A DNA stretch of 64,000 nt from JAWSUT01 sp033549345. GTDB taxonomy: Bacteria > Bacillota > Dethiobacteria > Dethiobacterales > Dethiobacteraceae. Below the pieces are notes generated by a model. It saw nothing but the letters and a program-made list of their open reading frames with translations. It was not told the DNA's origin and did no database searches. The number at the start of each line of letters is the position of its first letter. Within the stretch, counting starts at the first letter, position 1. This document shows positions 1-9,383 of the stretch, piece by piece. The stretch is taken from NCBI GenBank assembly GCA_033549345.1, contig JAWSUT010000003.1, forward strand, positions 1 to 64,000, read 5' to 3'. Position numbers and translations under genes: made by a program.

Positions 1-42
1 CATAAAATGCTCTCCGGCCTGATTTTTTTCTGTAATTCGCCC

Positions 43-71
43 TTGACTTTTGTGAATACGGGTGTTACTCT
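43..71 (+). promoter_or_regulatory. Promoter of the arginine operon
   Basis: TTGACT at 43-48 and TACTCT at 66-71 are separated by 17 bases, and a TG one base upstream of the -10 (63-64) makes it an extended -10. It lies just before the T-box leader, so transcription would start near 78. The same extended TACTCT hexamer occurs before the purine leader. Confidence 0.6.
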
Positions 72-91
72 TTAATTTATAGATTACCGAA

Positions 92-340
92 AATTGTCAC
101 GCTATGATGGGGAGAGTAAGTATACCGGAAGAAAAGCGAGCCGGGGATGGTGGAAGCCCGGTACGGAAGGTATTTCTGAAGCGCACCCCGGAGCAGCATA
201 CCCAAAGGCGCAAGCCAAGTAGGTTATGCCGGGCCGGCCCGTTATCGCCAAGCCGTGAAAACGGAGTAAGTGGACCTTCGGGTCAATAAAGGTGGTACCG
301 CGAGATGCCTCTCGTCCTTTTTGGGACTGGAGGTTTTTTG
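92..340 (+). promoter_or_regulatory. T-box leader with terminator, probably tRNA-Arg responsive
   Basis: A typical Firmicutes T-box leader. Stem I runs from about 95 with an AGAGTAAGTA-like AG-rich bulge. The T-box core AAGGTGGTACCGCG is at about 289-302. A terminator hairpin (CCTCTCGTCC with GGGACTGGAGG, about 308-333) ends in a T run at 334-339. The specifier region reads GAAG-CGC-ACCCC. Aligned by the usual A-C-C following the specifier, the codon is CGC (Arg) at 182-184, which suits an arginine operon. The alternative register gives GCG (Ala) at 181-183. Uncharged tRNA would pair with the T-box bulge and allow readthrough into argC. Confidence 0.88.
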
Positions 341-375
341 ATTTATAATCATAATTACAGGGAAGGTGTTAGGAC

Positions 376-1395
376 ATGTTAAAGGTGGCGGTTGTGGGTG
401 CGACAGGTTATACGGGTAGAGAACTGGCGGGTATTTTGGTCCGACATCCCCATGTCCGCCCGGCCTGTCTGACATCGGAAAGTTTTGCCGGTCAAAGGCT
501 TGACCAGGTTTATCCGCAGTTTCGGTCCGTTCTGGAGGCACCCCTGGAAAAGCTGGATATGGATAAGGTGGCGGACTGTGACTTTATTTTCAGCGCACTG
601 CCTCACGGCCTGTCGGTGGATACAGTGCCAAAACTGGTTAAAACGGGCAAGAAAGTAGTGGATTTAAGCGGTGATTTTCGTCTGAGAGCGGCTGACCTGT
701 ATCCCGAGTGGTACGGGTATGAACACCGTTTCCCGGAGTATTTGGGTAAACGTGTGTACGGCCTGCCGGAGATAAACCGCGAAAAAATAAAAACGGCCGG
801 CCTGGTGGCCAATCCCGGTTGTTATCCCACCAGTGTTTTGCTGGCCTTAAAGCCCCTACTGGCTGAAGGTATTGTGGATACAAAAGACATTATCGTAGAT
901 GCGAAATCCGGTGTTTCCGGGGCGGGACGCTCACCGAAACTGCCTTTCCACTTTCCGGAGTGCACCGAGAACTTTAAGGCATATAAAGTGGCGGGCCACC
1001 AGCACACACCGGAAATTGAGCAGGAACTCTCGGCCGTGTCCGGGTCACCTGTTTCACTGTTGTTTACGCCGCATCTGGTGCCAATGGTTCGTGGAATCCT
1101 TTCCACCATCTATCTGCGTCCTGTCAAGGATTTGACTGAAGAGGCCATCTGGCAGGTATTCAAGGAGCACTACGCCGGTGAACCGTTTGTCCGGCTGCTG
1201 ATGCCACCGGAGCTGCCTGAGACCAAGTATGTGAGCGGCACCAACTTCTGTGATATTTCACTCAGGCTCGACAGGCGAAGCGGGCGCTTAATCGTTATCT
1301 CTGCCATTGACAACCTGATAAAAGGTGCCGCCGGCCAGGCGGTGCAGAATATGAACCTGATGATGGGATGGCCCGAAGAGGCCGGCTTGATATAA
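376..1395 (+). CDS. argC: N-acetyl-gamma-glutamyl-phosphate reductase
   Basis: NADPH-dependent reduction of N-acetylglutamyl-5-phosphate to the semialdehyde, third step of arginine synthesis, cytosolic. The 339 residues match the family length. The N-terminal Rossmann motif VGATGYTGREL starts at residue 7, and the catalytic cysteine is C149 in NPGCYP. The ATG at 376 follows an AGGGAAGGTG-type ribosome site at 360-369. It is the first gene behind the T-box leader, and argJ starts about 11 bases after its stop. Confidence 0.97.
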   Translation: MLKVAVVGATGYTGRELAGILVRHPHVRPACLTSESFAGQRLDQVYPQFRSVLEAPLEKLDMDKVADCDFIFSALPHGLSVDTVPKLVKTGKKVVDLSGDFRLRAADLYPEWYGYEHRFPEYLGKRVYGLPEINREKIKTAGLVANPGCYPTSVLLALKPLLAEGIVDTKDIIVDAKSGVSGAGRSPKLPFHFPECTENFKAYKVAGHQHTPEIEQELSAVSGSPVSLLFTPHLVPMVRGILSTIYLRPVKDLTEEAIWQVFKEHYAGEPFVRLLMPPELPETKYVSGTNFCDISLRLDRRSGRLIVISAIDNLIKGAAGQAVQNMNLMMGWPEEAGLI

Positions 1396-1408
1396 GGGGG
1401 CACAAGTG

Positions 1409-2614
1409 ATGACATACCAAAAAAGACAGGGTGGTATTACCGCAGCAACCGGTTTTCGGGCAGCAGGAATACATTGCGGTATTAAGAAAAACAAAAAAGA
1501 CCTGGCGCTGGTTGTTTCCGATGCACCGGCTGCGGCGGCAGGGGTATATACAAAAAACCGCTTTCAGGCAGCCCCGGTGACTGTCACACGGGAGCATCTG
1601 GCCGGCGGTACGGCACGTGCCATTTTATGTAACAGCGGCAATGCCAATGCCTGCTCCGGCAGTCAGGGATTGCAGGACGCCCGGCGTATGGCGGAGCTGA
1701 CCGCAGAGATGCTGGGGGTAGAGCCTGCCGACATTGTGGTCTCATCCACCGGTGTGATTGGCCAATACCTGCCTATGGATAAAGTGGAAGCAGGCATTAG
1801 GGACATCACCGGCGCTTTGTCACCCGACGGTGGTGACGATGCAGCCGAAGCCATAATGACAACGGATTTGGTGGATAAAAAAACAGCATATTCCCTTGAG
1901 ATCGGCGGTAAAACGGTTACCGTGGGCGGCATGGCCAAGGGCTCGGGTATGATTCACCCCAACATGGCGACGATGCTGGCCTTTATCACAACAGACTGTG
2001 CCATCACACCGGCGCTTTTGCAAAAAGCGCTGACATATACCGTGGACCGTTCCTACAACCTGATTACCGTTGACGGCGACACATCCACCAACGATATGGC
2101 CGTGGTGCTGGCCAACGGGTTAGCAAAAAATCTGGAAATCAGTGAAGAGAATGAAGATTACCAGCGGTTTGTGGATGTTTTGCAGCGGGTCAATACGGAG
2201 CTCTCACAAAAGATCGTCCGTGACGGCGAAGGTGCCACAAAATTTCTCGAAGTGGCCATTGAGCATGCGGCCTCTTTCGCCGACGGGAAAAAGCTGGCGA
2301 TGGGGATCTTGGGTTCCAATCTGGTGAAAACCGCTTTTTTCGGCGAGGATGCAAACTGGGGAAGGATTGTCTCGGCCATGGGACAGACAGATGTGGAATT
2401 TTACCCTGAGCGTGTCAATATCTGGCTTGGTGATTTGCAGGTCACAAAAGACGGTCAGGGCCTGCTCTTTGACGAGGACAGGGCCAAAGAGATTCTCAAA
2501 GAAAAGGAAATAAAAATTACAGTGGATCTGGGAATGGGACCTGAGAAAGTAACCGCCTGGGGTGCGGATTTAAGCTATGAATACGTGACAATCAACGCCA
2601 GTTACCGCAGCTAA
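1409..2614 (+). CDS. argJ: Bifunctional glutamate N-acetyltransferase / amino-acid acetyltransferase
   Basis: Transfers acetyl from N-acetylornithine to glutamate, so the acetyl group is recycled; bifunctional members also use acetyl-CoA. The protein is made as one chain that cuts itself before a threonine. The motif KGSGMIHPNMATML is present with the nucleophile Thr at about residue 188. The length of about 401 is normal. GTG at 1406 and ATG at 1409 are both possible; the ATG is better spaced from AAGGGGG at 1394-1400. Because argJ is present, no separate argE or argA is required. Whether it is mono- or bifunctional cannot be read from sequence alone. Confidence 0.96.
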   Translation: MTYQKRQGGITAATGFRAAGIHCGIKKNKKDLALVVSDAPAAAAGVYTKNRFQAAPVTVTREHLAGGTARAILCNSGNANACSGSQGLQDARRMAELTAEMLGVEPADIVVSSTGVIGQYLPMDKVEAGIRDITGALSPDGGDDAAEAIMTTDLVDKKTAYSLEIGGKTVTVGGMAKGSGMIHPNMATMLAFITTDCAITPALLQKALTYTVDRSYNLITVDGDTSTNDMAVVLANGLAKNLEISEENEDYQRFVDVLQRVNTELSQKIVRDGEGATKFLEVAIEHAASFADGKKLAMGILGSNLVKTAFFGEDANWGRIVSAMGQTDVEFYPERVNIWLGDLQVTKDGQGLLFDEDRAKEILKEKEIKITVDLGMGPEKVTAWGADLSYEYVTINASYRS

Positions 2615-2685
2615 GTTCCGGGAGTCAAAGATTAGAAACAGGACATGACCGCTTACTTAATGCGGGATTAAGGGAGGAAAAGAAG

Positions 2686-3582
2686 TTGACCAAAAAAGAA
2701 ATGAATGAGCTGATTGCCAAAGCGGAGGTACTGATTGAGTCGCTCCCCTATATCAGAACATTTGCCGACAGAACGTTTGTGATCAAATACGGCGGACAGG
2801 CGATGGTCTCCGAGGAACTGAAAAAATCAGTGATGATGGATATCATTCTGCTCAAATTTATCGGCATCAACCCCATCGTGGTTCATGGCGGCGGTGCGGA
2901 AGTCACCAGTGTACTGAATCGCCTGGGCAAGGAAACTGTTTTTACCAACGGCCTGCGTGTCACCGACGAGGAGACCATGGAAGTGGTGGAAATGGTGCTG
3001 ATGGGGAAGGTAAACAAGCAGATTGTCAGCTTTATCAACCAGTTCGGCGGGAAAGCAGTGGGCCTTTCCGGCAAGGACTCCAATATGATTGTGGCCAGGC
3101 GCCGTGCGCCGGAGAGAATAAACGGCAGCGGTGAAATAGTTGACCTGGGCTTTGTCGGCGACATCATTAAAATTAACCCTGGTGTAATCCATACACTGAG
3201 CCGGGAAGGATATATTCCGGTTATTTCTTCTGTTGGCATCGGGCTCGAAGGGGAAAGTCTAAACATCAACGCCGATCATGTGGCCGGAGAACTGGCTGCG
3301 GCGCTGTCGGCTGAAAAGCTGATTTTACTTACCGACGTGGAAGGGATTTATGGCGATGCCAATGACGGCAGTTCGCTGATCTCGTCCCTGCCCAAGGCAA
3401 AAGCGCTGGAGATGATTGAAGAAGGAAAAATCAACAAAGGCATGATTCCCAAAGTGCAGGCCTGCCTGACCGCTCTGGAACATGAGGTGCGGCGGACGCA
3501 CATTGTTGACGGCAGGATACCGCATTCCCTGCTTCTGGAGATCTTTACCGACCACGGTATCGGCACGATGGTGACCGCATAG
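2686..3582 (+). CDS. argB: Acetylglutamate kinase
   Basis: Phosphorylates N-acetylglutamate at the gamma carboxylate using ATP. Amino-acid-kinase fold of 298 residues. KYGGQAM (lysine 34) and HGGG (67-70) form the nucleotide and substrate loops, and LTDVEGIYGD lies further on. The N-terminal helix with SLPYIRTF ahead of the first strand is the extension seen in hexameric, arginine-inhibited enzymes, so feedback inhibition by arginine is likely (inference). The start is TTG at 2686, eight bases after AGGGAGG at 2671-2677; the first ATG, at 2701, would be badly spaced and would cut the N-terminal helix. Confidence 0.96.
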   Translation: MTKKEMNELIAKAEVLIESLPYIRTFADRTFVIKYGGQAMVSEELKKSVMMDIILLKFIGINPIVVHGGGAEVTSVLNRLGKETVFTNGLRVTDEETMEVVEMVLMGKVNKQIVSFINQFGGKAVGLSGKDSNMIVARRRAPERINGSGEIVDLGFVGDIIKINPGVIHTLSREGYIPVISSVGIGLEGESLNINADHVAGELAAALSAEKLILLTDVEGIYGDANDGSSLISSLPKAKALEMIEEGKINKGMIPKVQACLTALEHEVRRTHIVDGRIPHSLLLEIFTDHGIGTMVTA

Positions 3583-3597
3583 ATGGGGGGAAGAATA

Positions 3598-4788
3598 ATG
3601 GATTTAAGAGCTCAGGAAAAGAAGTTTATTATCAATACCTACAACCGGCAGCCGGAAGCTACGCTGTTTATCAAGCGGGGTGAAGGCGCCTATGTCTGGG
3701 ATGATACCGGGAATCGCTATCTGGACTTTGTCAGCGGCCTGGCGGTCAACAACCTGGGGCACTGCCATCCCAGGGTGACAGACGCCATTTGCCGCCAGGC
3801 GGAAAAGCTTATGCATACATCGAATCTTTACTATACCGAGGCACAAATCCGCCTTGCCGCGCAGTTGGCGGAGTACAGCTGTGCTGATCAAGTATTTTTC
3901 TGCAACAGCGGTGCGGAAGCAAATGAGGCGGCTATTAAACTGGCACGCAAATTCGGTAAAAATAAACGAGGCGCCGGTGCCCACGAAATTATTACCGCAG
4001 GCCGCTCATTCCACGGCCGGACGCTGGCGGCGGTTACCGCCACTGCACAGCCCAAATACCACCAGGGGTTTGAACCGATGGTCCCGGGTTTTCGTTACGC
4101 TGAGTTTAACGATCTGCAATCATTTGCCGACCAGGTTAATGAGCATACGTGCGCCATTATGGTGGAACCGGTACAGGGGGAAGGCGGAGTCTATCCGGCG
4201 ACGCAGGATTTTTTGCAAGGACTGCGCCGGTTGTGCGACGAAAACAACCTGCTGCTTATTTTCGATGAAATCCAGTGCGGTATGGGCCGGACCGGTAAAC
4301 TCTTTGCCTATGAACATTACGGTGTGGAGCCGGATGTCTTTACACTGGCCAAAGCGCTGGGCGGCGGGCTGCCCATTGGTGTGATGGCAGCCAGAGGGGC
4401 GGCGGCCGATACCTTTGTGCCCGGCGACCATGCTTCCACATTCGGTGGAAACCCGGTGGTTTGCGCCGCCGCACTTGGTGTACTGGAGGTTTTGCTGGAA
4501 GACGGCTTTCTGAGCCGTGCGGCAGAGCTTGGCGATTACTTTACTACAAAACTGAAGGCGCTGAACTATTCCCAAATCGTAGATATCCGCGGACTCGGAC
4601 TGATGGTGGGCATGGAGATCGCGGGAGACGGTGCAAAGGTGGCAAAACTCTGCCAGGAAAAAGGCCTGCTGATTAATTGTATCGGCGGTAAAACCCTGCG
4701 TTTCCTGCCGCCCCTGATCGTGGACGAAGAACATATCGACACGGCTCTCACTGTACTGCAAACAGTTTTTAATCATCTTGATTCATAA
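3598..4788 (+). CDS. argD: Acetylornithine aminotransferase
   Basis: PLP enzyme converting N-acetylglutamate semialdehyde plus glutamate to N-acetylornithine. Class III aminotransferase of 396 residues. NSGAEANEAAIKLARK starts at 103, the PLP-ring aspartate is D223 in FDEIQCGMGRTGK, and the Schiff-base lysine is K252 in TLAKALGGG. An in-frame ATG at 3583 sits directly behind the argB stop, but GGGGGGAAG at 3585-3593 is the ribosome site for the ATG at 3598, which also gives the usual family N-terminus. carB follows within 15 bases. Confidence 0.96.
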   Translation: MDLRAQEKKFIINTYNRQPEATLFIKRGEGAYVWDDTGNRYLDFVSGLAVNNLGHCHPRVTDAICRQAEKLMHTSNLYYTEAQIRLAAQLAEYSCADQVFFCNSGAEANEAAIKLARKFGKNKRGAGAHEIITAGRSFHGRTLAAVTATAQPKYHQGFEPMVPGFRYAEFNDLQSFADQVNEHTCAIMVEPVQGEGGVYPATQDFLQGLRRLCDENNLLLIFDEIQCGMGRTGKLFAYEHYGVEPDVFTLAKALGGGLPIGVMAARGAAADTFVPGDHASTFGGNPVVCAAALGVLEVLLEDGFLSRAAELGDYFTTKLKALNYSQIVDIRGLGLMVGMEIAGDGAKVAKLCQEKGLLINCIGGKTLRFLPPLIVDEEHIDTALTVLQTVFNHLDS

Positions 4789-4802
4789 AAGGGGTGTCGG
4801 GC

Positions 4803-7800
4803 TTGCCAAGGACACAAGGATTAAAACGAGTACTGGTCATCGGCTCCGGCCCAATCGTAATCGGGCAGGCCGCTGAATTTGACTATGCCGGCACCCAGGC
4901 CTGCAAAGCACTGCGTGAAGAAGGCTGCGAGGTCGTGCTGGTCAACTCCAACCCGGCCACAATCATGACAGACCCTGATGTGGCGGACCGGGTGTATCTG
5001 GAACCGTTGACACCGGAATTTATTTCCCGGGTGATTGAACGGGAAAAGCCCGACGGCCTGCTGCCCACACTGGGCGGACAGACAGCATTGAATCTGGCCA
5101 AGACACTAACCGAGGCAGGTATTCTTGAAAAATACGGTGTCCGCCTGCTGGGCACGTCTCTTGATGCCATCCAGCGTGCCGAGGACCGTGAATTGTTTAA
5201 AATGACCATGGAGGAAATCGGGGAACCGATTCCGCAGAGTGCAATTATTTCCAGCCTGGATGAAGCTGTTACGTTTGCCAAAGAGGTGGGCTTCCCGCTC
5301 ATCATCCGGCCGGCCTATACGATGGGTGGCGCAGGCGGCGGTTTTGCCACAGATGTTGCGTCTCTGAGGGATGTTGTCTCCCGCGGGCTTAAACACAGCC
5401 TGATTGGCCAGGCGCTCCTCGAGCGAAGTGTAAAGGGTTGGAAGGAAATCGAATTTGAAGTGCTGCGGGATGCTAATGACAACTGCATTACCATCTGCAG
5501 CATGGAGAACTTTGACCCTGCCGGTGTCCATACCGGTGATTCCATCGTGTTCGCACCGGCCCAGACCCTGCGTGATGTGGAATACCAGATGCTGCGCACC
5601 GCGTCTCTGAAGATTATCCGTGCTCTGAAAATTGAAGGCGGCTGCAATGTTCAGTATGCACTGGACACCAAAAGCCAGAATTATATTGTAATTGAAGTCA
5701 ATCCCCGGGTCAGCCGTTCCAGCGCGCTGGCTTCCAAAGCGACCGGGTACCCCATTGCCAAAGTGGCCACCAAAATCGCGGTGGGACTCCATCTTGACGA
5801 GATAGAAAACTCGGTAACCGGTAAAACAACGGCCTGTTTTGAGCCGACCATCGACTATGTGGTCAGCAAAATTCCCCGTTGGCCCTTTGATAAGTTTCAG
5901 GTGGCCGACAGGCGCCTTGGCACACAAATGAAGGCCACCGGCGAGGTGATGGCTATTGGGCGTACCATGGAAGAATCGCTTCTAAAAGCCGTACGCTCCC
6001 TGGAAATCGGCGTAAGCGGCTTACAAATGCCCGTCCTGGCCGGCTGGAGCGACCGCCGGCTGCAGGAGGGTCTGGAGAAACCCACTGATGAACGGCTGTT
6101 TGTTCTGGCCGAAGCGCTGCGCCGCGGCATGAGTGTAATTGAAGCGGAACGGATCAGTACCATCGACCGCTTTTTTATGCAAAAGGTAAGTAACATTGTT
6201 ACGCTGGAAAAGGAAATCAGCGGCATGAGCCTGGCAGAACTGACCGGGGAAAAACTCCTTGAACTCAAACGCACCGGCTTTGCCGATGCCGAAATAGCTC
6301 AGCTTATCGGCTGCAGTGCTGCGGATGTGCGGGAAAAAAGACATGTGCACAGCCTGCGCCCTGTCTACAAGATGGTTGATACCTGTGCTGCTGAATTTGA
6401 AGCGGTTACCCCGTACTATTATTCAGCATACGACCTGGAAGACGAAGTGGCAGAAAGCAAAAAGGAGAAAGTGCTCGTTTTGGGTTCCGGCCCAATTCGC
6501 ATCGGGCAGGGCATTGAGTTTGACTATTGTTCCGTCCATAGTGTCTGGGGCCTGAAAGCCGCCGGTCGTGAGGCGATTATTATTAACAACAACCCGGAGA
6601 CGGTATCCACAGACTTTGACTGTGCCGATAAACTTTATTTTGATCCGCTGACAGTAGAAGACGTGCTGGAAGTCATTGACAGGGAAAAGCCGGCTGGTGT
6701 GGTGGTACAGTTTGGCGGCCAGACGGCCATCAACCTGGCGGGGCCGCTGGACGCGGCTGGAGTCAATATTTTGGGAACGCCGGTGGCAGCTATTGATTTG
6801 GCTGAAGACCGGGAGAAGTTCAACAAACTCCTGTTTAGACTGGGGATCCCCCAGCCCGAAGGCGTGATCGTCAGATCGCCTGCGGAAGCGCTGGGTGCCG
6901 CTAATAAACTTGGCTTCCCACTGCTTGTACGGCCTTCCTATGTAATTGGCGGCCGGGCCATGCAGATTGTTTATAACGAGGAACAGCTCTACACGTATCT
7001 GAAACTGGCAGCCAACGTAACACCCGAACATCCGGTGTTATTAGACCGCTATCTGTTGGGTACCGAAGTGGAAGTAGATGCTGTATGTGACGGTGAAACC
7101 GTACTTATTCCCGGTATATTTGAACATATTGAGCGGGCCGGTGTCCATTCCGGCGACTCCATGGCGGTGTTTCCACCACAGTCACTGCGGGAAAAGACAC
7201 TGAAGACAGTCGTAGCCTACACAAAAGAGATTTCACTGGCTCTCGGTGTGAAAGGCCTGGTCAATATCCAGTATGTGGTCTGGCGCGGCCGTGTTTATGT
7301 TTTGGAAGTCAATCCGCGGGCCAGCCGGACCGTACCGATTATCAGCAAAGTAACAAATATACCGCTGGTGGCGCTGGCAACGCGGATTATGCTGGGTGAG
7401 ACGCTAAAAAGTATGGGCTATGTCAGCGGGCTTGTTCCCCATCCTGACTATATTACCGTTAAAGCGCCGGTTTTCTCCTTTGAGAAACTCCATCAGGTTG
7501 ATATCTCACTGGGGCCGGAGATGAAATCCACCGGCGAAGTGCTGGGGATTGACCGGACCTTTACCGACGCTCTTTATAAAACAATGCTGGCCAGCGGGTT
7601 TACCTTCCCGGAAACCGGTGCCATCCTGGCAAGTGTGGCCGAAAAAGATAAGAAGGAATTGATTCCACTGCTTGTCCGGGCTCATGACTTTGGCTTTGAC
7701 TTGTATGCAACGGAACACACAGCCCGTTCACTGCGGGAAGCCGGCGTATCCGATGTGAAACCCGTTTATAAAGTAGGCGAAGGCTTGCCAAACGTACTGG

Positions 7801-8036
7801 ACCTCATTCGGGAAGGAAAAATCGATTTAGCGATGAATACTCCAACATACGGAAAAAATATTTCATCCACCGGGTACCAGGTGCGGCGGACGTGTGTGGA
7901 GTATAAAGTCCCCTGTCTGACATCTACTGATACGGCGGCGGCATTTTTCGATGTCCTGGTCCGTAAAGGTGAAGGCAGTTTGCAGCCGGATGTTGTCTCA
8001 CTGCAGGAGTATCTTGACGGCGAAGTGAAATCATAA
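4803..8036 (+). CDS. carB: Carbamoyl-phosphate synthase large chain
   Basis: Makes carbamoyl phosphate from bicarbonate, ammonia and two ATP for arginine and pyrimidine synthesis. The 1077 residues contain the internal duplication typical of CarB: GSGPIVIGQ near the N-terminus and GSGPIRIGQ near residue 560, each heading a pre-ATP-grasp and ATP-grasp half. A C-terminal MGS-like allosteric domain carries TPTYGKN. The TTG at 4803 is eight bases from AAAAGGGG and gives MPRTQGLKRVLVIG, like other CarB; GTG at 4794 overlaps the ribosome site. The small amidotransferase subunit gene carA, usually just upstream, is missing here. Confidence 0.96.
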   Translation: MPRTQGLKRVLVIGSGPIVIGQAAEFDYAGTQACKALREEGCEVVLVNSNPATIMTDPDVADRVYLEPLTPEFISRVIEREKPDGLLPTLGGQTALNLAKTLTEAGILEKYGVRLLGTSLDAIQRAEDRELFKMTMEEIGEPIPQSAIISSLDEAVTFAKEVGFPLIIRPAYTMGGAGGGFATDVASLRDVVSRGLKHSLIGQALLERSVKGWKEIEFEVLRDANDNCITICSMENFDPAGVHTGDSIVFAPAQTLRDVEYQMLRTASLKIIRALKIEGGCNVQYALDTKSQNYIVIEVNPRVSRSSALASKATGYPIAKVATKIAVGLHLDEIENSVTGKTTACFEPTIDYVVSKIPRWPFDKFQVADRRLGTQMKATGEVMAIGRTMEESLLKAVRSLEIGVSGLQMPVLAGWSDRRLQEGLEKPTDERLFVLAEALRRGMSVIEAERISTIDRFFMQKVSNIVTLEKEISGMSLAELTGEKLLELKRTGFADAEIAQLIGCSAADVREKRHVHSLRPVYKMVDTCAAEFEAVTPYYYSAYDLEDEVAESKKEKVLVLGSGPIRIGQGIEFDYCSVHSVWGLKAAGREAIIINNNPETVSTDFDCADKLYFDPLTVEDVLEVIDREKPAGVVVQFGGQTAINLAGPLDAAGVNILGTPVAAIDLAEDREKFNKLLFRLGIPQPEGVIVRSPAEALGAANKLGFPLLVRPSYVIGGRAMQIVYNEEQLYTYLKLAANVTPEHPVLLDRYLLGTEVEVDAVCDGETVLIPGIFEHIERAGVHSGDSMAVFPPQSLREKTLKTVVAYTKEISLALGVKGLVNIQYVVWRGRVYVLEVNPRASRTVPIISKVTNIPLVALATRIMLGETLKSMGYVSGLVPHPDYITVKAPVFSFEKLHQVDISLGPEMKSTGEVLGIDRTFTDALYKTMLASGFTFPETGAILASVAEKDKKELIPLLVRAHDFGFDLYATEHTARSLREAGVSDVKPVYKVGEGLPNVLDLIREGKIDLAMNTPTYGKNISSTGYQVRRTCVEYKVPCLTSTDTAAAFFDVLVRKGEGSLQPDVVSLQEYLDGEVKS

Positions 8037-8057
8037 ACACAGGAAGGGTGTGTGACA

Positions 8058-8987
8058 ATGAGCAGCCTGCGCGGGCGTGATTTTTTAACGGTCAACGATT
8101 TTACAAAAGAGGAACTTACAGAGTTGCTGGATTTTGCCCGGCAGCTTAAAGCCGACGTAAAAGAGGGCAGAGAGCACTCGCTGCTGCGCGGCAAAACTCT
8201 GGGGATGATTTTTCAGAAATCTTCGACCCGTACCCGTGTTTCCTTTGAGGTGGGGATGTTTCAGCTGGGCGGCCACGCCTTATTTCTTAACGCCAACGAG
8301 ATGCAAATCGGTCGGGGGGAACCCATCAAAGACACGGCAAGAGTTCTCTCCCGTTATCTCGACGGGATCATGATACGTACATTCGACCACGATGAAGTGA
8401 AGGAACTGGCAGCGTATGCCGATATCCCCGTTATAAACGGCCTGACCGACCTATTGCATCCCTGCCAGGCCATGGCCGATCTTTTAACCATTCTGGAACA
8501 CAAAGGGAAACTGGCCGGACTGACGCTGGCTTATGTGGGTGACGGCAACAATATGGCCCACTCGCTGATGTTGGCCTGCAGTAAGATGGGGATGAATGTT
8601 GCTGTGGCGTCACCGGAAGGCTATGAATGTGCGGCAGAAATTGTTGCCGCCACCAGGGCCAATGCCGCCCAAAACGGCACGGCTGTGACGATGACAAAAG
8701 ACCCTGCAGAAGCTGTGCGCGGTGCCGATGTTCTTTATACAGATGTCTGGACCAGCATGGGGCAGGATGCCGAACGTGAGGAGCGCCTGCGCGTGCTGGC
8801 GCCGTATCAGCTAAACGCGGAGCTCCTTAACGCGGCGGCGCCGGAGGCGATTGTGCTGCACTGCCTGCCTGCGCACCGCGGGGAAGAGATTACCGAAGAG
8901 GTGCTTGAGGGGGCGCAGTCGGTGGTGTTTGACCAGGCAGAGAATCGCTTGCATGCCCAGAAGGCTGTTATGGCTAAGTTGCTTTAG
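8058..8987 (+). CDS. argF: Ornithine carbamoyltransferase
   Basis: Condenses ornithine and carbamoyl phosphate to citrulline. The 309 residues carry all family signatures: the carbamoyl-phosphate loop STRTR at 56-60, HPCQ at 134-137 and the HCLPAHRG loop near the C-terminus that closes on ornithine. ATG at 8058 is chosen over GTG at 8052 because AGGAAGGG at 8041-8048 is then about nine bases away. It is the last gene of the argCJBD-carB-argF run. Its stop codon at 8985-8987 overlaps the first of two 9-bp direct repeats that bracket a palindromic element. Confidence 0.96.
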   Translation: MSSLRGRDFLTVNDFTKEELTELLDFARQLKADVKEGREHSLLRGKTLGMIFQKSSTRTRVSFEVGMFQLGGHALFLNANEMQIGRGEPIKDTARVLSRYLDGIMIRTFDHDEVKELAAYADIPVINGLTDLLHPCQAMADLLTILEHKGKLAGLTLAYVGDGNNMAHSLMLACSKMGMNVAVASPEGYECAAEIVAATRANAAQNGTAVTMTKDPAEAVRGADVLYTDVWTSMGQDAEREERLRVLAPYQLNAELLNAAAPEAIVLHCLPAHRGEEITEEVLEGAQSVVFDQAENRLHAQKAVMAKLL

Positions 8988-9231
8988 CGGAGGTGGAGGA
9001 GAGGGACAGGTGGCGAAAATGCACTGTGCGTCCGGGGCACTCGTGGGAGATGTCAGCGGCTTGTCGGGGTGATTCCGGCACCGCTGCAGACGCGCATCCG
9101 TGCGCGGCTTCGCTGGCCGCCGCTTCCTGCGGCGTCCTGTCGGAATGACCCCGCCTTCGCCGGACATCTCGGCCACTCCTGCCAATGACGCTTCGCGCAT
9201 TTTACGCCACCTGTCCCATGCAAGCGGAGGT
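8986..9231. mobile_element. MITE-like extended palindrome with 9-bp flanking repeat
   Basis: GGGACAGGTGGCG-AAAATGC at 9003-9022 returns inverted as GCATTTTA-CGCCACCTGTCCC at 9197-9217. The imperfect complementarity continues inward (GAGATGTC and GGGGTGATTCC on the left against GGAATGACCCC and GACATCTC on the right), so most of 9003-9217 can fold into one long hairpin. The 9-mer AGCGGAGGT occurs at 8986-8994 and 9223-9231, bracketing the hairpin like a target-site duplication, though a few extra bases lie between it and the arms. No coding potential is supported. The remaining 9232-9383 is G-rich and shows no recognisable feature apart from the ribosome site of the next gene. Confidence 0.6.
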
Positions 9232-9383
9232 AAAACATTGGGAGCCAGCCAAGACAGCTTATGTGCAGCAGGGCTGGGGGTAATTTGTGGGGCCGGGCCG
9301 GTGGGGTGAGTAATTCTTGCTCTGCCGGTCGTCGCGGGAGACGTCTGCGGCTTTGGACTGAGCATTTGTGTGAGGTGTGTTGC

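Noticed and set aside
104..289. A 61-codon open frame at the start of the window
   Set aside because: It lies entirely inside the T-box RNA structure, which explains the sequence fully.
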